From the NCBI RefSeq assembly GCF_000689415.1, contig NZ_HG322950.1:4843501-4907500 (forward strand): DNA of 64,000 nt. Direction: 5' to 3'. The stretch comes from Pseudomonas knackmussii B13 (lineage in GTDB: Bacteria > Pseudomonadota > Gammaproteobacteria > Pseudomonadales > Pseudomonadaceae). Below, piece by piece: positions 23,579-32,896 of the stretch. Position 1 is the stretch's first letter; each line of letters opens with the position of its first letter. The notes under the pieces are model-generated. The model saw nothing but the letters and a program-made list of their open reading frames with translations. It did not search any database and was not told the origin of the DNA. The translations under genes were made by a program, and so were the position numbers.

Positions 23579-25519
23579 ATGACCCTACGCGCGCGCCTTC
23601 TCTGGCTGTTCCTTCCCCTGCTCGCCGCCAGCCTGGCGGGGGTCTGGCTGCTCTCCGGCTGGATCCTGCTGGACCGCTTCGACCGCAACGACCGCCAGCG
23701 CCTGTATGACGACGTGCGCATCCTCAGCGCCCGCCTGGACTTCGAGAAGAAGCGCTACCTGGACATAGTGCGGACCTACGCCTGGTGGGACGCCAGCTAC
23801 CGCTACATGAACCACCCGACGGAATCCTTCGTCGAGGAGAACCTCGACCTGGACCTGATCGGCCACCTGGGCTTCGACTTCGTGGTGTTCCTCGACACCA
23901 AGGGCCAGCGCGCCGGCGAACGATGGAATCAGCAGCGCCTCGAGAATCACAGCGCGCTCGACGGCTCTTCGCCGCCCCTCGCCCAGCTGCAGAATGACAT
24001 CATGCGCAAGGTCATGACCCTTGGCGCATTGGAAATGACGGCAGGCCCGGGGCATAGCCTGAGCCAGTGGCTGCAAATCGACGGCGTACCGCTGATGCTG
24101 ATGAGCGTCCCCATCAGCGATAACACCGGCCTGGCGCCGCCGCGCGGGGCCCTGGTCGCCGGGGTCGTGTTCGACGACGAGCGCCGGCAGCGTCTGGAAG
24201 AACAGCTCGACGCCCAGTTGCAACTGCTGCCCGGCACGCCGCCCGGGGAAGGTTGGCGCGCCCTGGGCACCATCGGCCCCAACGGCACCACGCTGGTCGG
24301 CCCGCGCGAGCTGGCCAACGGCAGGCAGCGCGGCGCCCTGCTCTACCTCGATTCCCGAGGCGAACCGCAATTTCGCGTCGAGATCAGCCAACTGCGCCAG
24401 GCCTACGAGCAGGGTCGCGAGGCAATCCAGCTATTCCTCGGCATGGCGCTGCTCATCGTCCTTGCGGCGCTGCTGCTGGCCTATATCGCCCTGGAACTGT
24501 GGATCATCCGCCGCGTCCAGCGGGTCAACAGCGAAGTGGCGGCCATCGGTGGCGAGTCAGCCCCGGCCCGCCTGAGCGACATGGGCCACGACGAGATCGG
24601 CCAGTTGGCCGGCGAGCTGAACCAGATGCTCGCGCGCCTGGAACGCAGCGAGGCACGTGACCGGGTCATCCTCGAAAGCATCCGCGATGGCTATTTCGAG
24701 ACCGACGGCCAAGGGAACGTCATGCAGGTCAACGCCGCCTTCTGCCGCATGCTCGGCTACAGCGTCGAAGAGGTGGTCGGCCGCTCCTATCGCCAGTTGC
24801 TCGACCCACAGGACATCGAGCGCGCCCGCGACCTGCGCGAGCAGGTCCTGCAGGGCGAAGCCGAGACCGGCTTCATCACCCCGATCAAACACCGCGACGG
24901 GCGCCGCATCAGCTTCGAGACCCGCGTCTCGCCGGTGCTCGACGCCCAGGGCCAGTTCGCCGGCATGCGCGGCATCCTGCGCGATATCAGCCTGCAGGTG
25001 GCCTACCAGCAGCGCCTGCTCGACCTCGCCTACCGCGACACCCTCACCGGCCTGGGCAACCGCAAGGCCTTCTCCGAGCAATTGCCGCAGGCGCTGCAGC
25101 GTTGTGCCCCAAAGAGCAACGTGGCGCTGCTGTATATCGACCTGGACCACTTCAAGCCGGTCAACGACCAGTTCGGGCACGCGGCCGGGGACGCCGTGCT
25201 GGCGGAGGTCGGCAAGCGCTTGCGGGAAAGCCTGCGCCAGCCCGACCTGGCGTTCCGCCTGGGCGGCGACGAGTTCGCCGTGCTCGTCGAGAACGCCGAC
25301 ACCACCACCGCGGATCGCCTGGCCGCGCGCCTGCTCGAGAGCCTCAACGCCGACTACCATGCCGCCGGCCAGTGCCTGGACTTCCTCTCCGCCAGCATCG
25401 GCATCGCCCTCTATCCGGGCGACGCGGGCGAAGCCGAAGCGCTCATCCAGGCCGCCGACAGCGCCATGTACCAGGCCAAGCTCGAGCGCAATCGCTTCGC
25501 CCGGCACACACCATCCTGA
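23579..25519 (+). CDS. Membrane diguanylate cyclase: CHASE4-HAMP-PAS-GGDEF
   Basis: A 646-residue sensor enzyme. An N-terminal helix (about 6-28), a periplasmic CHASE4 domain to about 280 (TYAWWDASYRYMN is characteristic), a second helix near 285-305, a HAMP/linker, a PAS domain (about 365-480, VMQVNAAFCRMLGYSVEEVVG), then GGDEF. The active-site GGDEF is intact at 562-566, and an inhibitory RxxD site (RQPD, 553-556) lies five residues before it, so product-inhibited c-di-GMP synthesis is expected. There is no EAL domain. It is divergent from trxB across a 359-bp region. Confidence 0.92.
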   Translation: MTLRARLLWLFLPLLAASLAGVWLLSGWILLDRFDRNDRQRLYDDVRILSARLDFEKKRYLDIVRTYAWWDASYRYMNHPTESFVEENLDLDLIGHLGFDFVVFLDTKGQRAGERWNQQRLENHSALDGSSPPLAQLQNDIMRKVMTLGALEMTAGPGHSLSQWLQIDGVPLMLMSVPISDNTGLAPPRGALVAGVVFDDERRQRLEEQLDAQLQLLPGTPPGEGWRALGTIGPNGTTLVGPRELANGRQRGALLYLDSRGEPQFRVEISQLRQAYEQGREAIQLFLGMALLIVLAALLLAYIALELWIIRRVQRVNSEVAAIGGESAPARLSDMGHDEIGQLAGELNQMLARLERSEARDRVILESIRDGYFETDGQGNVMQVNAAFCRMLGYSVEEVVGRSYRQLLDPQDIERARDLREQVLQGEAETGFITPIKHRDGRRISFETRVSPVLDAQGQFAGMRGILRDISLQVAYQQRLLDLAYRDTLTGLGNRKAFSEQLPQALQRCAPKSNVALLYIDLDHFKPVNDQFGHAAGDAVLAEVGKRLRESLRQPDLAFRLGGDEFAVLVENADTTTADRLAARLLESLNADYHAAGQCLDFLSASIGIALYPGDAGEAEALIQAADSAMYQAKLERNRFARHTPS

Positions 25520-25608
25520 GGCGCGTCTAACGACCGGCAATACAGCCGGCTCGCGGCGCTGCGGGCTCCCTGCTAAGGTCGCAGCCTGGATTTCCAAGGA
25601 GATGCTTC

Positions 25609-26349
25609 ATGTCGACCCTGAGCGGCCCGCAATACCTCGGCGAAGGCCTGAAACTGATGATGCGTCCGGGCCTGCGCCTGTTCGTGCTGCTGCCCCTGAC
25701 GGTGAACGTGCTGCTGTTCGCCGGCCTGATCGGCTTCGCCGTGAGCGAATTCCGTCACTGGGTGGACTGGTTCATGCCGAGCCTGCCGCATTGGCTGGAC
25801 TTCCTCGAGTACATCCTCTGGCCGCTGTTCGTCCTGCTGGTGCTGCTGATCCTGTTCTTCGGCTTCAGCCTGGTGGCGAACCTGATCGCCTCGCCGTTCA
25901 ACGGTTTCCTCGCGGAAAAGGTCGAAGTAGTGGTGCGCGGCAAGGACGAGTTCCCCGAATTCAGCTGGAGGGAACTGGCCGCCATGGTGCCGCGCACCGT
26001 CGCCCGCGAAATGCGCAAGCTGGGCTACTTCCTGCCGCGCGCGATCGGCCTGTTCATCCTCAGCCTGATCCCCGGCGTGAACCTGATCGCCACCCCGCTG
26101 TGGCTGGTGTTCGGCGTGTGGATGATGGCCGTGCAGTACATCGACTACCCGGCAGACAACCACAAGCTCGGCTGGCACGAGATGCTCGCCTGGCTGCGCA
26201 GCAAGCGCTGGAGCTGCATGGGTTTCGGCGGCGTGACCTACCTGGGCCTGCTGATCCCGGTGGTGAACCTGGTGATCATGCCTGCCGCCGTGGCCGGCGC
26301 AGTGCTGTTCTGGGTGCGCGAAGAGGGCGATAAAGCGCTCGTCAAATGA
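25609..26349 (+). CDS. cysZ: Sulfate transporter CysZ
   Basis: A 246-residue inner-membrane protein of the CysZ family (EI24/DUF540 type), with a membrane segment starting RLFVLLPLTVNVLLF, the conserved SLVANLIASPFNGFLAEKVE, and late hydrophobic helices (ATPLWLVFGVWMMAVQYIDYP). CysZ takes up sulfate for cysteine synthesis. CAAGGAG lies 8 bases before the ATG. It is downstream of the diguanylate cyclase in the same direction with a 90-bp spacer. Its neighbour trxB supplies electrons for the sulfate reduction that follows uptake. Confidence 0.88.
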   Translation: MSTLSGPQYLGEGLKLMMRPGLRLFVLLPLTVNVLLFAGLIGFAVSEFRHWVDWFMPSLPHWLDFLEYILWPLFVLLVLLILFFGFSLVANLIASPFNGFLAEKVEVVVRGKDEFPEFSWRELAAMVPRTVAREMRKLGYFLPRAIGLFILSLIPGVNLIATPLWLVFGVWMMAVQYIDYPADNHKLGWHEMLAWLRSKRWSCMGFGGVTYLGLLIPVVNLVIMPAAVAGAVLFWVREEGDKALVK

Positions 26350-26395
26350 GCGCGCCTCCGGGCGGCGCTTCGGCGCCGCCCGCACGACATCCTGA

Positions 26396-26800
26396 CTATT
26401 CGATGGCGATGCTGATGGTGTGCGGCACCTTTTCGCCGCGCCGCGCCGAGGCGCGCATCTGGAAGACCTGCACGCGGTATTCCCCCGATGCCGGCAGCGC
26501 GCCGCTCCAGTCCGTGCCGACGCTGCCGCTGCCCAATGCCTCCGCCTCGCCGGGCTTGCTGCCCGGGGCGAACACGTTGAAGTTGGCGTTACTGCTGCCG
26601 CTGATCTTCACCGTCATCCGCTGGCCCGCCTTGGCCGACAGGGTGTATTCGATGCTGTCGTAACCGCCGAAAGTCCCTTTGAGCTGCGCGTTGCTGGCGC
26701 CCTTGGCGAAGTGCACCGGCACCGTCGTGACCTTGTCGGCGCCCAGCGCGATGGGCGAGAACAAGGCGATGAGCATCGAAAGGAACAATGACTTCTTCAT
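26396..26800 (-). CDS. Periplasmic PliG-like g-type lysozyme inhibitor
   Basis: A 134-residue secreted protein with a signal peptide (MKKSLFLSMLIALFSPIALG, cleavage before ADK). The mature part, with VHFAKGASNAQLKGTFGGYD, KAGQRMTVKIS, FNVFAPGSK and ALPASGEYRVQVFQMR, closely resembles my recollection of E. coli PliG (YcgK), a periplasmic inhibitor of goose-type lysozyme. It is a small beta-sandwich, similar to pre-peptidase C-terminal folds, so a general carbohydrate/protein-binding role is the alternative. It is often annotated misleadingly as a DNA breaking-rejoining protein. Confidence 0.65.
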   Translation of the reverse strand: MKKSLFLSMLIALFSPIALGADKVTTVPVHFAKGASNAQLKGTFGGYDSIEYTLSAKAGQRMTVKISGSSNANFNVFAPGSKPGEAEALGSGSVGTDWSGALPASGEYRVQVFQMRASARRGEKVPHTISIAIE

Positions 26801-26904
26801 GGTCCGGGCTTCCCTGGGCTGTATGAAGGCGCTGCGGCCAGGAACGCTCCTGGCTGCCTGGACTCCCCAGCGTAGCCAAGGAGTCCGGGCCTGGCGACGA
26901 CCGC

Positions 26905-28602
26905 TCAGGCGGTGAAGCGCAGGGCGGCGGTCAGGTCACCCATGGGCAGCTGGCCGCGGGAAATCATGGCGTCGTCGCGCAGCTTCAGGCCGTCGAGCTT
27001 CTCCAGGTCGAACACCCGGGTGATAAGCCGCAGGATCGATGCAGTGTCGTAGACCGTATGGTCCACCGTGCCCTTGCGCGCGAAGGGGGATACCACCAGC
27101 GCCGGCACCCGCGAACCGGGGCCCCAGCGGTCGCCCTTGGGCGGCGCCACGTGGTCCCACCAGCCGCCGTTCTCGTCGACCGTGATGACGATGACCATGT
27201 TCGCCCACTGCGGGCTTTCCTGCAGGTGCTTCACCGCGCGCACGATGTGCCGGTCGCCGCTGGCGATGTCGGCGTAGCCCGCGTGCATGTTGAGGTTGCC
27301 CTGCGGCTTGTAGAAGGTCACCGCCGGCAGCTTGCCGTCACGGGCGTCGGCGAAGAATCGGTTGCTCGACGGATCGTCGCCCAGGCCAGCGTCGCGCAGG
27401 CGCCGCGCACGCTCCTCGGCATGTTCCGGGCCCTGCTGGACGAAGTAGTTGAACGGCTGGTGGTGGTACTGGAAATTCGGGATCTTCGGGATGCCGCCGG
27501 AGTTCTTGTACTGCTCCAGCGTCGCCGCCCAGGCGCCGGCGTACCAGGCCCAGTCGATGCCCTTGCGGCTCAGCTTGTCGCCGATGTGCTCGTGCTTCTG
27601 CGGCACCATCACGTTGGGTTGATCCGGTAGCGCGTAGTCCGGGCGCTGCGGATCGCGCTGCACCGTCGGCCAGTACGGCGGCATCATGGTATTCACGGCG
27701 AAGCCGTCCGGCGTCAGTGCGCTCGGCCCGAATTTCGGTGCGCCACCCGTAACGCTGGCTGGCGAGCCTTCCTGCGGCTTGAGCCGCGGATCTGCCGGGT
27801 CGTCGCTCATCAGCTCGGCGATCTGCGTACGGGCCGGCGAATTTCGCGCATCCGGATACACTGGCGGAGCCGCCGCGATCAGGTACTGGTGGTTGAGGAA
27901 GGAGCCGCCGAAGGCGCCCTGGAAGAAGTTGTCGCAAAGCACGTACTCACGCGCCAAATCCCACAGCCGCAGGCTGTATTGCGTCTGCGCGTAGTAGCCC
28001 ATGGGCAACGCGCCGGAGTCGGCCCAGGCGACGAACATGTCATTGCGGCCGCCGTTGATCTGCATCTGGTTCTGGTAGAACACGTGCCAGAGGTCGCGGG
28101 TCACCAGGCCCAGCGGCAGGTCCTCGCCCTGCGGCCCCTTGAGTGCGAAGGGCGCGTTCGGCAGGTTCTCCTGGTACTGCACGCCCTCGGCGTAGCTCAC
28201 GCCTTCCAGGGTCTGGCCGAGTTGCAGCACACCCCCATAGACCTTGGGCAGTTTTTCCAGGACGCTCCCATCGCGGTCGCGCTGCTGGTAGCCCTCGGGC
28301 TTGAGCGAGGAGAGCGGCTTCTCCACCCCGGGGAAGTCACCGAACAGGTTGTTGAAGCTGCGGTTCTCGGCGTAGATCACCACCACCGTCTTGATCTGCT
28401 CGCGCAGCGTCTTGTCCAGTTCCGCGCCGTTCAACTCGCGTGCGGCCTCGGCGGCCTGGGCCGGGCTTTCGCCGACCAACCCGACCAGCGCGGCGCCCGC
28501 ACCGAGCGCGGCGGCGCCGCCGAGGAAGCGCCGGCGGCTGGCGTCGGGCAAGGCGTCCGGGTTGTCGTTGGCAGCGTTGTCGTTGTCGTGCTTGTCGCTC
28601 AT
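26905..28602 (-). CDS. Tat-exported acid phosphatase / phosphoesterase family protein (AcpA-like)
   Basis: A 565-residue member of the PF04185 phosphoesterase superfamily, which includes AcpA-type acid phosphatases and phospholipases C. A twin-arginine signal (SRRRFLGGAAALG, about 26-38) shows export folded through Tat. Catalytic-site signatures are YAENRSFNNLFG (about 82-93; the metal-binding Glu-Asn pair), and VDENGGWWDHVAPPKG with late ligands. The sequence is closer to AcpA than to phosphocholine-specific PlcH. The start is the ATG at 28602 after GGGGGA; an ATG seven codons upstream lacks a site. It probably scavenges phosphate from organic esters in the periplasm. Confidence 0.8.
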   Translation of the reverse strand: MSDKHDNDNAANDNPDALPDASRRRFLGGAAALGAGAALVGLVGESPAQAAEAARELNGAELDKTLREQIKTVVVIYAENRSFNNLFGDFPGVEKPLSSLKPEGYQQRDRDGSVLEKLPKVYGGVLQLGQTLEGVSYAEGVQYQENLPNAPFALKGPQGEDLPLGLVTRDLWHVFYQNQMQINGGRNDMFVAWADSGALPMGYYAQTQYSLRLWDLAREYVLCDNFFQGAFGGSFLNHQYLIAAAPPVYPDARNSPARTQIAELMSDDPADPRLKPQEGSPASVTGGAPKFGPSALTPDGFAVNTMMPPYWPTVQRDPQRPDYALPDQPNVMVPQKHEHIGDKLSRKGIDWAWYAGAWAATLEQYKNSGGIPKIPNFQYHHQPFNYFVQQGPEHAEERARRLRDAGLGDDPSSNRFFADARDGKLPAVTFYKPQGNLNMHAGYADIASGDRHIVRAVKHLQESPQWANMVIVITVDENGGWWDHVAPPKGDRWGPGSRVPALVVSPFARKGTVDHTVYDTASILRLITRVFDLEKLDGLKLRDDAMISRGQLPMGDLTAALRFTA

Positions 28603-28756
28603 CGCGCAGTCCCCCAAGGCCATTGATCGGCGGCACTCTAGCAGCGCTTTGTGACGACGCGGCTAACCCGCGCGTTTCAAGAGCCCGGCCAGCACCGTCA
28701 TATGGATGTCACCCGAAGTTCACATCGGCTACATGACGGCAACGGACACTGCCTCA

Positions 28757-29959
28757 ATGAGCACGACTCCCCTGCGCATCGCGCTGATCAGCGAAACCTT
28801 CCCGCCGGAAATCAATGGCGTGGCCAACACCCTCGGGCGCCTGGCCAGTGGCCTGATGCAACTCGGCCATCGGGTGCAGGTCGTCCGCCCGCGGCAGAGC
28901 GTCGACGACGGCCGCCACAGCGACGACGAACTGCTGCTGACCCGTGGCTGGCCGCTGCCCGGCTACCCGGGCCTGCAATGGGGCCAGTCGTGCCTGCACA
29001 AGTTGCTGCGGCACTGGCGACGCCTGCGCCCGGACGTCCTCTACATCGCCACCGAAGGCCCGCTCGGGCTGGCCGCGCTGCGTGCCGCCAAGCGCCTGCG
29101 GATTCCGGCACTGAGCGGCTTCCACACCAACTTCCAGCAGTACAGCGCGCACTACGGACTGGGTCCGCTGACGCGCCTGGTGACCGCTTACCTGCGCTGG
29201 TTCCACAACCGCACGCTGCGCACCCTGGTGCCCAGCGCCAGCCAGGCGCTGGAGCTGGAACGGCGTGGTTTCGCCCATGTCGTGCAACTCGCTCGCGGGG
29301 TGGATGGCCGACTGTTCCAACCCGGTCGCCGCGACGATGAGTTGCGCCGCCAATGGGGCTTGGGCGAACAGGACATCGCCGTGCTGCATGTCGGTCGCCT
29401 GGCCGCGGAGAAGAACCTCGGCCTGCTCGGCCGCGCCTTCCGCCAGTTGCGCGCGGCGCACCCGAATCTGCACATGCGCCTGATCGTGGTCGGCGATGGG
29501 CCGCAACGTGCGCAACTCGCCCAGGAACTGCCGGATGCACTGTTCTGTGGGTTGCAACGCGGCGAGGAACTGGCCCGCCACTACGCCAGCGGAGACCTGT
29601 TCCTCTTCCCCAGCCTTTCGGAAACCTTCGGCAACGTGGTGCTGGAAGCGCTCGCCTCCGGGCTGGCAGTCGTGGCCTATGACCAGGCCGCAGCCGGCCA
29701 GCACATCCGCCACGGTCACAATGGCGTGCTTGCCCCACCGGGCGACGAGGCCGAGTTCATCGATGCCGCCAACTGGTTGCTCGAAGACCGCGAACGCCTG
29801 CGCCGGGTGCGCCTGAATGCGCGCCAGCACGCCGGCCGCCTGGAGTGGTCGGGCATCGTCGAACGGTTCGAGGGTTACCTGCTCGACGCCAGCCATCGGC
29901 TCCCGGGCGCTGCGGTGGAACCGCAAGCCGCGCCGGGCGCCGACGTCGCGCGCAAGTGA
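28757..29959 (+). CDS. Family 4 glycosyltransferase (alpha-mannosyltransferase-like)
   Basis: A 400-residue GT-B glycosyltransferase. The N-terminal domain begins LRIALISETFPPEINGVANT, the standard opening of MgtA/PimB-type mannosyltransferases. The C-terminal domain has the nucleotide-sugar segment HVGRLAAEKNL and the E-x7-E-like donor motif FPSLSETFGNVVLEALASG. Substrates may be glycolipids: the P. aeruginosa homologue region is near lipid genes, and such enzymes glycosylate diacylglycerol under phosphate limitation, which would fit the adjacent phosphatase. The start is uncertain; in-frame ATGs at 28706 and 28733 also exist. It is divergent from the phosphatase gene. Confidence 0.8.
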   Translation: MSTTPLRIALISETFPPEINGVANTLGRLASGLMQLGHRVQVVRPRQSVDDGRHSDDELLLTRGWPLPGYPGLQWGQSCLHKLLRHWRRLRPDVLYIATEGPLGLAALRAAKRLRIPALSGFHTNFQQYSAHYGLGPLTRLVTAYLRWFHNRTLRTLVPSASQALELERRGFAHVVQLARGVDGRLFQPGRRDDELRRQWGLGEQDIAVLHVGRLAAEKNLGLLGRAFRQLRAAHPNLHMRLIVVGDGPQRAQLAQELPDALFCGLQRGEELARHYASGDLFLFPSLSETFGNVVLEALASGLAVVAYDQAAAGQHIRHGHNGVLAPPGDEAEFIDAANWLLEDRERLRRVRLNARQHAGRLEWSGIVERFEGYLLDASHRLPGAAVEPQAAPGADVARK

Positions 29960-29960
29960 A

Positions 29961-30920
29961 TCAGGCGAAGGGCTTGGGCTCGGCGGCGAACGACAAGCTC
30001 ATCGCTCCGGCGCCCAGGTTGATGCCGCCGGTGGGGCTGAGCATTGCCAGGTGCACGGCGATACCGCGCTCGCGGCAAGCGCTCTCCAGCGCATCGAAAC
30101 CCGGCAGGTCGCGCAGCGCCGATGGATCGCCGGCATAGCTCAGGCACATGTGCGGCGCCAGCAACTCGCCCGCCTCGACCCGCGCACGGGCGAAGTTGAG
30201 CAGGCGCTCGGCGGACTTCTCGTAGTTCGGCGAGACCGAAACCGGCTTGTCCTCGCCCTGCACCAGGCTCAGCACCGGCTTCATGTCGAGCATCGAACCT
30301 ATGCCGAGGAAGGCGCCGCGCAGGCGGTCGCCGATGCTGCTGCGGTCGCCCTTCTGGAAGCCGCGGCGGCGGATGTGGCCCAGGTCGCTGGCGACCAGGA
30401 AGGTGTTCATCTGGTTGCTCAGTTGCTCCAGACGGGTGCGGATGGCGTTCGGATGGCTGTCTTCGCCGAGCAGGCGTACGCCTTCGGCGACCAGCACGGC
30501 CAGGCCGGCGAAGACCGTCTGGCTATCCACCACGCGCAGGGCGAAGGGGCCGTTGACGCCGGCGGCGGTGCGCCGTTCGCGGTAGTTCTGCAGCAGGCCG
30601 AAGGAAGCCTGGGTGGCGTTCTCGAAGATCGGGCTGCGGGCGCTGCTGACGGTCAGGCAGATGACGTAGTCGAAGTCGGTGACCAGTTGCTCGAGGAACC
30701 ACTCCTGGGTTTCGGCGGGGGTCAGCGGCACGCTGCCGTCTTCCGGCGCGACCTTGGGCAGGTCCTCGGAATAGAAGCGCAGGGTGGTGTCGGGGTCGCG
30801 GTCATCGATGATCCGCTTCTCGCCCACTTTGATGCCGATGGGCAGGACGCGGATGTTGTTGGCAGCGAGGAATTCGGGGGGCAGGTCGCAGGTCGCATCG
30901 ACCACCAGGCCAATCCGCAT
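29961..30920 (-). CDS. DegV family protein
   Basis: A 319-residue DegV-fold protein, a family that binds a fatty acid in a deep pocket and supplies acyl groups in Gram-positive bacteria; the role in Pseudomonas is unsettled. Visible elements are the opening IGLVVDATCDLPPEF, SVPLTPAETQEWF with the conserved substrate-contacting positions, and RTRLEQ...HIRRRGF. AAAAGGAG precedes the ATG. Its stop is one base from the glycosyltransferase stop with no terminator between, so antisense read-through between the two is likely. Confidence 0.83.
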   Translation of the reverse strand: MRIGLVVDATCDLPPEFLAANNIRVLPIGIKVGEKRIIDDRDPDTTLRFYSEDLPKVAPEDGSVPLTPAETQEWFLEQLVTDFDYVICLTVSSARSPIFENATQASFGLLQNYRERRTAAGVNGPFALRVVDSQTVFAGLAVLVAEGVRLLGEDSHPNAIRTRLEQLSNQMNTFLVASDLGHIRRRGFQKGDRSSIGDRLRGAFLGIGSMLDMKPVLSLVQGEDKPVSVSPNYEKSAERLLNFARARVEAGELLAPHMCLSYAGDPSALRDLPGFDALESACRERGIAVHLAMLSPTGGINLGAGAMSLSFAAEPKPFA

Positions 30921-31065
30921 GGCTTACTCCTTTTGGCCGCTGGCCGGCCTATTGTTGTGTGATCGCGGTCATAACAATGCCCGTTTCCGACCTTTAAGTC
31001 AGCACATCGGAAGGCGTGCGTAGGAAAAGTTTTGTAAACGCGTCAGTAAAATTCCCGACCCTATG

Positions 31066-31110
31066 ACAAAAGAAACCGCCCAGGGGAAAAAACCCTTGGG
31101 CGGTTTTGTC
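31066..31110. terminator. Bidirectional terminator after the OYE gene
   Basis: An ACAAAAGAAACCGCCC / GGGCGGTTTTGT stem with an AGGGG...CCCTT inner pairing. T-rich tracts lie on both strands, so it can close the OYE gene from the right. Confidence 0.8.
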
Positions 31111-31122
31111 ATTCCGTGTCGA

Positions 31123-32235
31123 TCAGGCCAGCGACATCAGCGCATCGCGACTGAACGGCTTGATGTCTTCCAGGCGACCGTCACGCACTTTCAGCGCCCA
31201 GTCCGGATCGACCAGCAGCGCACGGCCGACGGCTACCAGGTCGAACTCCTGCTTGTGCAGACGCTCCAGCAGACCCTCGATACCGGAGGGTTGCGCGACC
31301 TCGTCGGTCTTGCCGAAGAAGGCCAGGAACTCGCTGCCGTCCAGGCCGACGTTGCCCACGGTGATGGTCGGCTTGCCGGTGAGCTGGCGGGTCCAGCCGG
31401 CGAGGTTGAGGTCGGAACCGTCGAACTCCGGAATCCAGAAGCGGCGAGTCGAGCAGTGGAAGATGTCGACGCCGGCTTCGGACAGCGGCTGGAGGAAGGC
31501 GTCCAGCTCTTCCGGGGTCTGCACCAGGCGGGCGCTGTAGTCCTGCTGCTTCCACTGCGAGAAGCGGAAGATGATCGGGTAGTCCGGGCCCACGGCTTCG
31601 CGCACCGCGCGGATCAGCTCGATGGCGAAGCGCGAACGGTTGGCCAGGCTGCCGCCGTACTCGTCGGTGCGCTTGTTGCTGCCGTCCCAGAAGAACTGGT
31701 CGATCAGGTAGCCGTGGGCGCCGTGGATCTCCACGCCGTCCATGCCGATGGCCTTGGCGTCGCGAGCGGCCTGGGCGAAGGCGGCGATGACTTCCTGGAT
31801 GTCCTCTTTGGTCATTTCATGGACCAGCACCTGGCCGTCCTTGACCTTGCCGCTCGGGCCGTAGCCGGGGACGCTGGCGTCCGGCTCCACGCCCAGCCGG
31901 CGCACCGAGCCGACGTGCCAGAGTTGCGGGACGATCTTGCCGCCCTCGGCATGCACGGCGTCGACCACTTCCTTCCAGCCGGCCAGGGCGTCTTCGCCAT
32001 AGAAGCGCGGCACGTTCGGGTAGCCGTTGGCGGCCTTGTGGCCGACGGTAGTGCCCTCGGTGACGATCAGGCCGACACCGGCGGCGGCGCGACGGCGGTA
32101 GTACTCGACCACCTGCGCGTGGGGCACGCCGTTGGGGCTGAAGTTGCGGGTCATGGGGGCCATGACCACGCGGGTCGGCAGCTCCAGGTTGCCCAGGCGG
32201 AAGGGCTCGAACAGGCTCTCTACGGATGCGCTCAC
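31123..32235 (-). CDS. Old Yellow Enzyme family ene-reductase
   Basis: A 370-residue FMN-dependent TIM-barrel enzyme. Typical features are VVMAPMTRNFSPNGVP near the N-terminus, PQLWHVGSVRR, the active-site VEIHGAHGYLIDQF with the His pair (about 180-195), NKRTDEYGGSLANRSRF, and the phosphate-binding TVGNVG and VAVGRALLVDP. It reduces activated alkenes or nitro compounds with NAD(P)H. The start is a GTG at 32235 with GGAGAA upstream. A site shared with the adjacent TetR gene lies 25 bases upstream, so control by that regulator is likely, as for nemA/nemR in E. coli. Confidence 0.88.
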   Translation of the reverse strand: MSASVESLFEPFRLGNLELPTRVVMAPMTRNFSPNGVPHAQVVEYYRRRAAAGVGLIVTEGTTVGHKAANGYPNVPRFYGEDALAGWKEVVDAVHAEGGKIVPQLWHVGSVRRLGVEPDASVPGYGPSGKVKDGQVLVHEMTKEDIQEVIAAFAQAARDAKAIGMDGVEIHGAHGYLIDQFFWDGSNKRTDEYGGSLANRSRFAIELIRAVREAVGPDYPIIFRFSQWKQQDYSARLVQTPEELDAFLQPLSEAGVDIFHCSTRRFWIPEFDGSDLNLAGWTRQLTGKPTITVGNVGLDGSEFLAFFGKTDEVAQPSGIEGLLERLHKQEFDLVAVGRALLVDPDWALKVRDGRLEDIKPFSRDALMSLA

Positions 32236-32259
32236 GAAGGTTCTCCAGGACGTCCAGGC

Positions 32260-32273
32260 GACCGGTCGTCTCG
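32260..32273. promoter_or_regulatory. Candidate TetR operator upstream of the OYE gene
   Basis: GACCGGTCGTCTCG at 32260-32273 contains the palindrome CGACCGGTCG and is repeated exactly at 32897-32910 before the TetR gene. In both places it lies within 30 bases of the start codon, where a repressor would block transcription. Confidence 0.6.
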
Positions 32274-32291
32274 TACTGTGGGTGAAGGGTT

Positions 32292-32882
32292 TCAGGCCTT
32301 GAGCACCCGCTCCAGGCGGGCAATGAAGGCTTCCATGGGCTTCAGCGATGCACTCACTTTCAGCCGCGACAGCACGCCCTGCCAGGCATTGCTGACGAAG
32401 TCGGCGAGGTTGTCGCAGTGTTCGTCGGCCGGCAGTTCGCCCGCCTGTTGCGCCTCGTGCAGGCAGGCGCGGAGGATGTCCGTGCCACGCTGCAGGATGT
32501 CGTCGACCTTGGCGGCGAGCGCCGGCGACAGCTCGGTCAGCTCGAAGCTGAGGCTGCCGATGAAGCAGTGGTACTCGAGCTTTTCCTTGCGCGCGAAGTG
32601 CGCCATCAGCTCGCCGTAGTAGCTCAGGATCCGCGCGCGCGGCCCCAGCGCCGGATTGCCGAGGGCCTCGGCGTAGCGCTGCAGGCGCGGGCCGTAGAGG
32701 TGTTCCAGGGCCTGCAGGGCGAAGTCTTCCTTGCTCTCGAAGTAGTGATAGAAGGAGCCCTTGGGGATGCCGGCGGCCTGGACGATGTCCTGCACGCCGG
32801 TGCCGTGGTAGCCGCAGCGGGTCATCGCCAGGGAGCCCTTGGCGAGGATCAGGTCACGCTTGTCGAGTCGGATGCTGTTCAT
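32292..32882 (-). CDS. TetR-family regulator (NemR-like) of the OYE gene
   Basis: A 196-residue TetR protein with the HTH GVQDIVQAAGIPKGSFYHYFESKEDF (shown here in part: the recognition helix is KGSFYHYF, about 41-48). The effector domain holds a single conspicuous Cys (YHCFIGS), of interest because NemR senses electrophiles through cysteines. The start is the ATG at 32882; the open frame continues upstream without a plausible start. The OYE gene lies 56 bases downstream and shares its operator sequence. Confidence 0.85.
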   Translation of the reverse strand: MNSIRLDKRDLILAKGSLAMTRCGYHGTGVQDIVQAAGIPKGSFYHYFESKEDFALQALEHLYGPRLQRYAEALGNPALGPRARILSYYGELMAHFARKEKLEYHCFIGSLSFELTELSPALAAKVDDILQRGTDILRACLHEAQQAGELPADEHCDNLADFVSNAWQGVLSRLKVSASLKPMEAFIARLERVLKA

Positions 32883-32896
32883 GGGCGCAAGAATAT

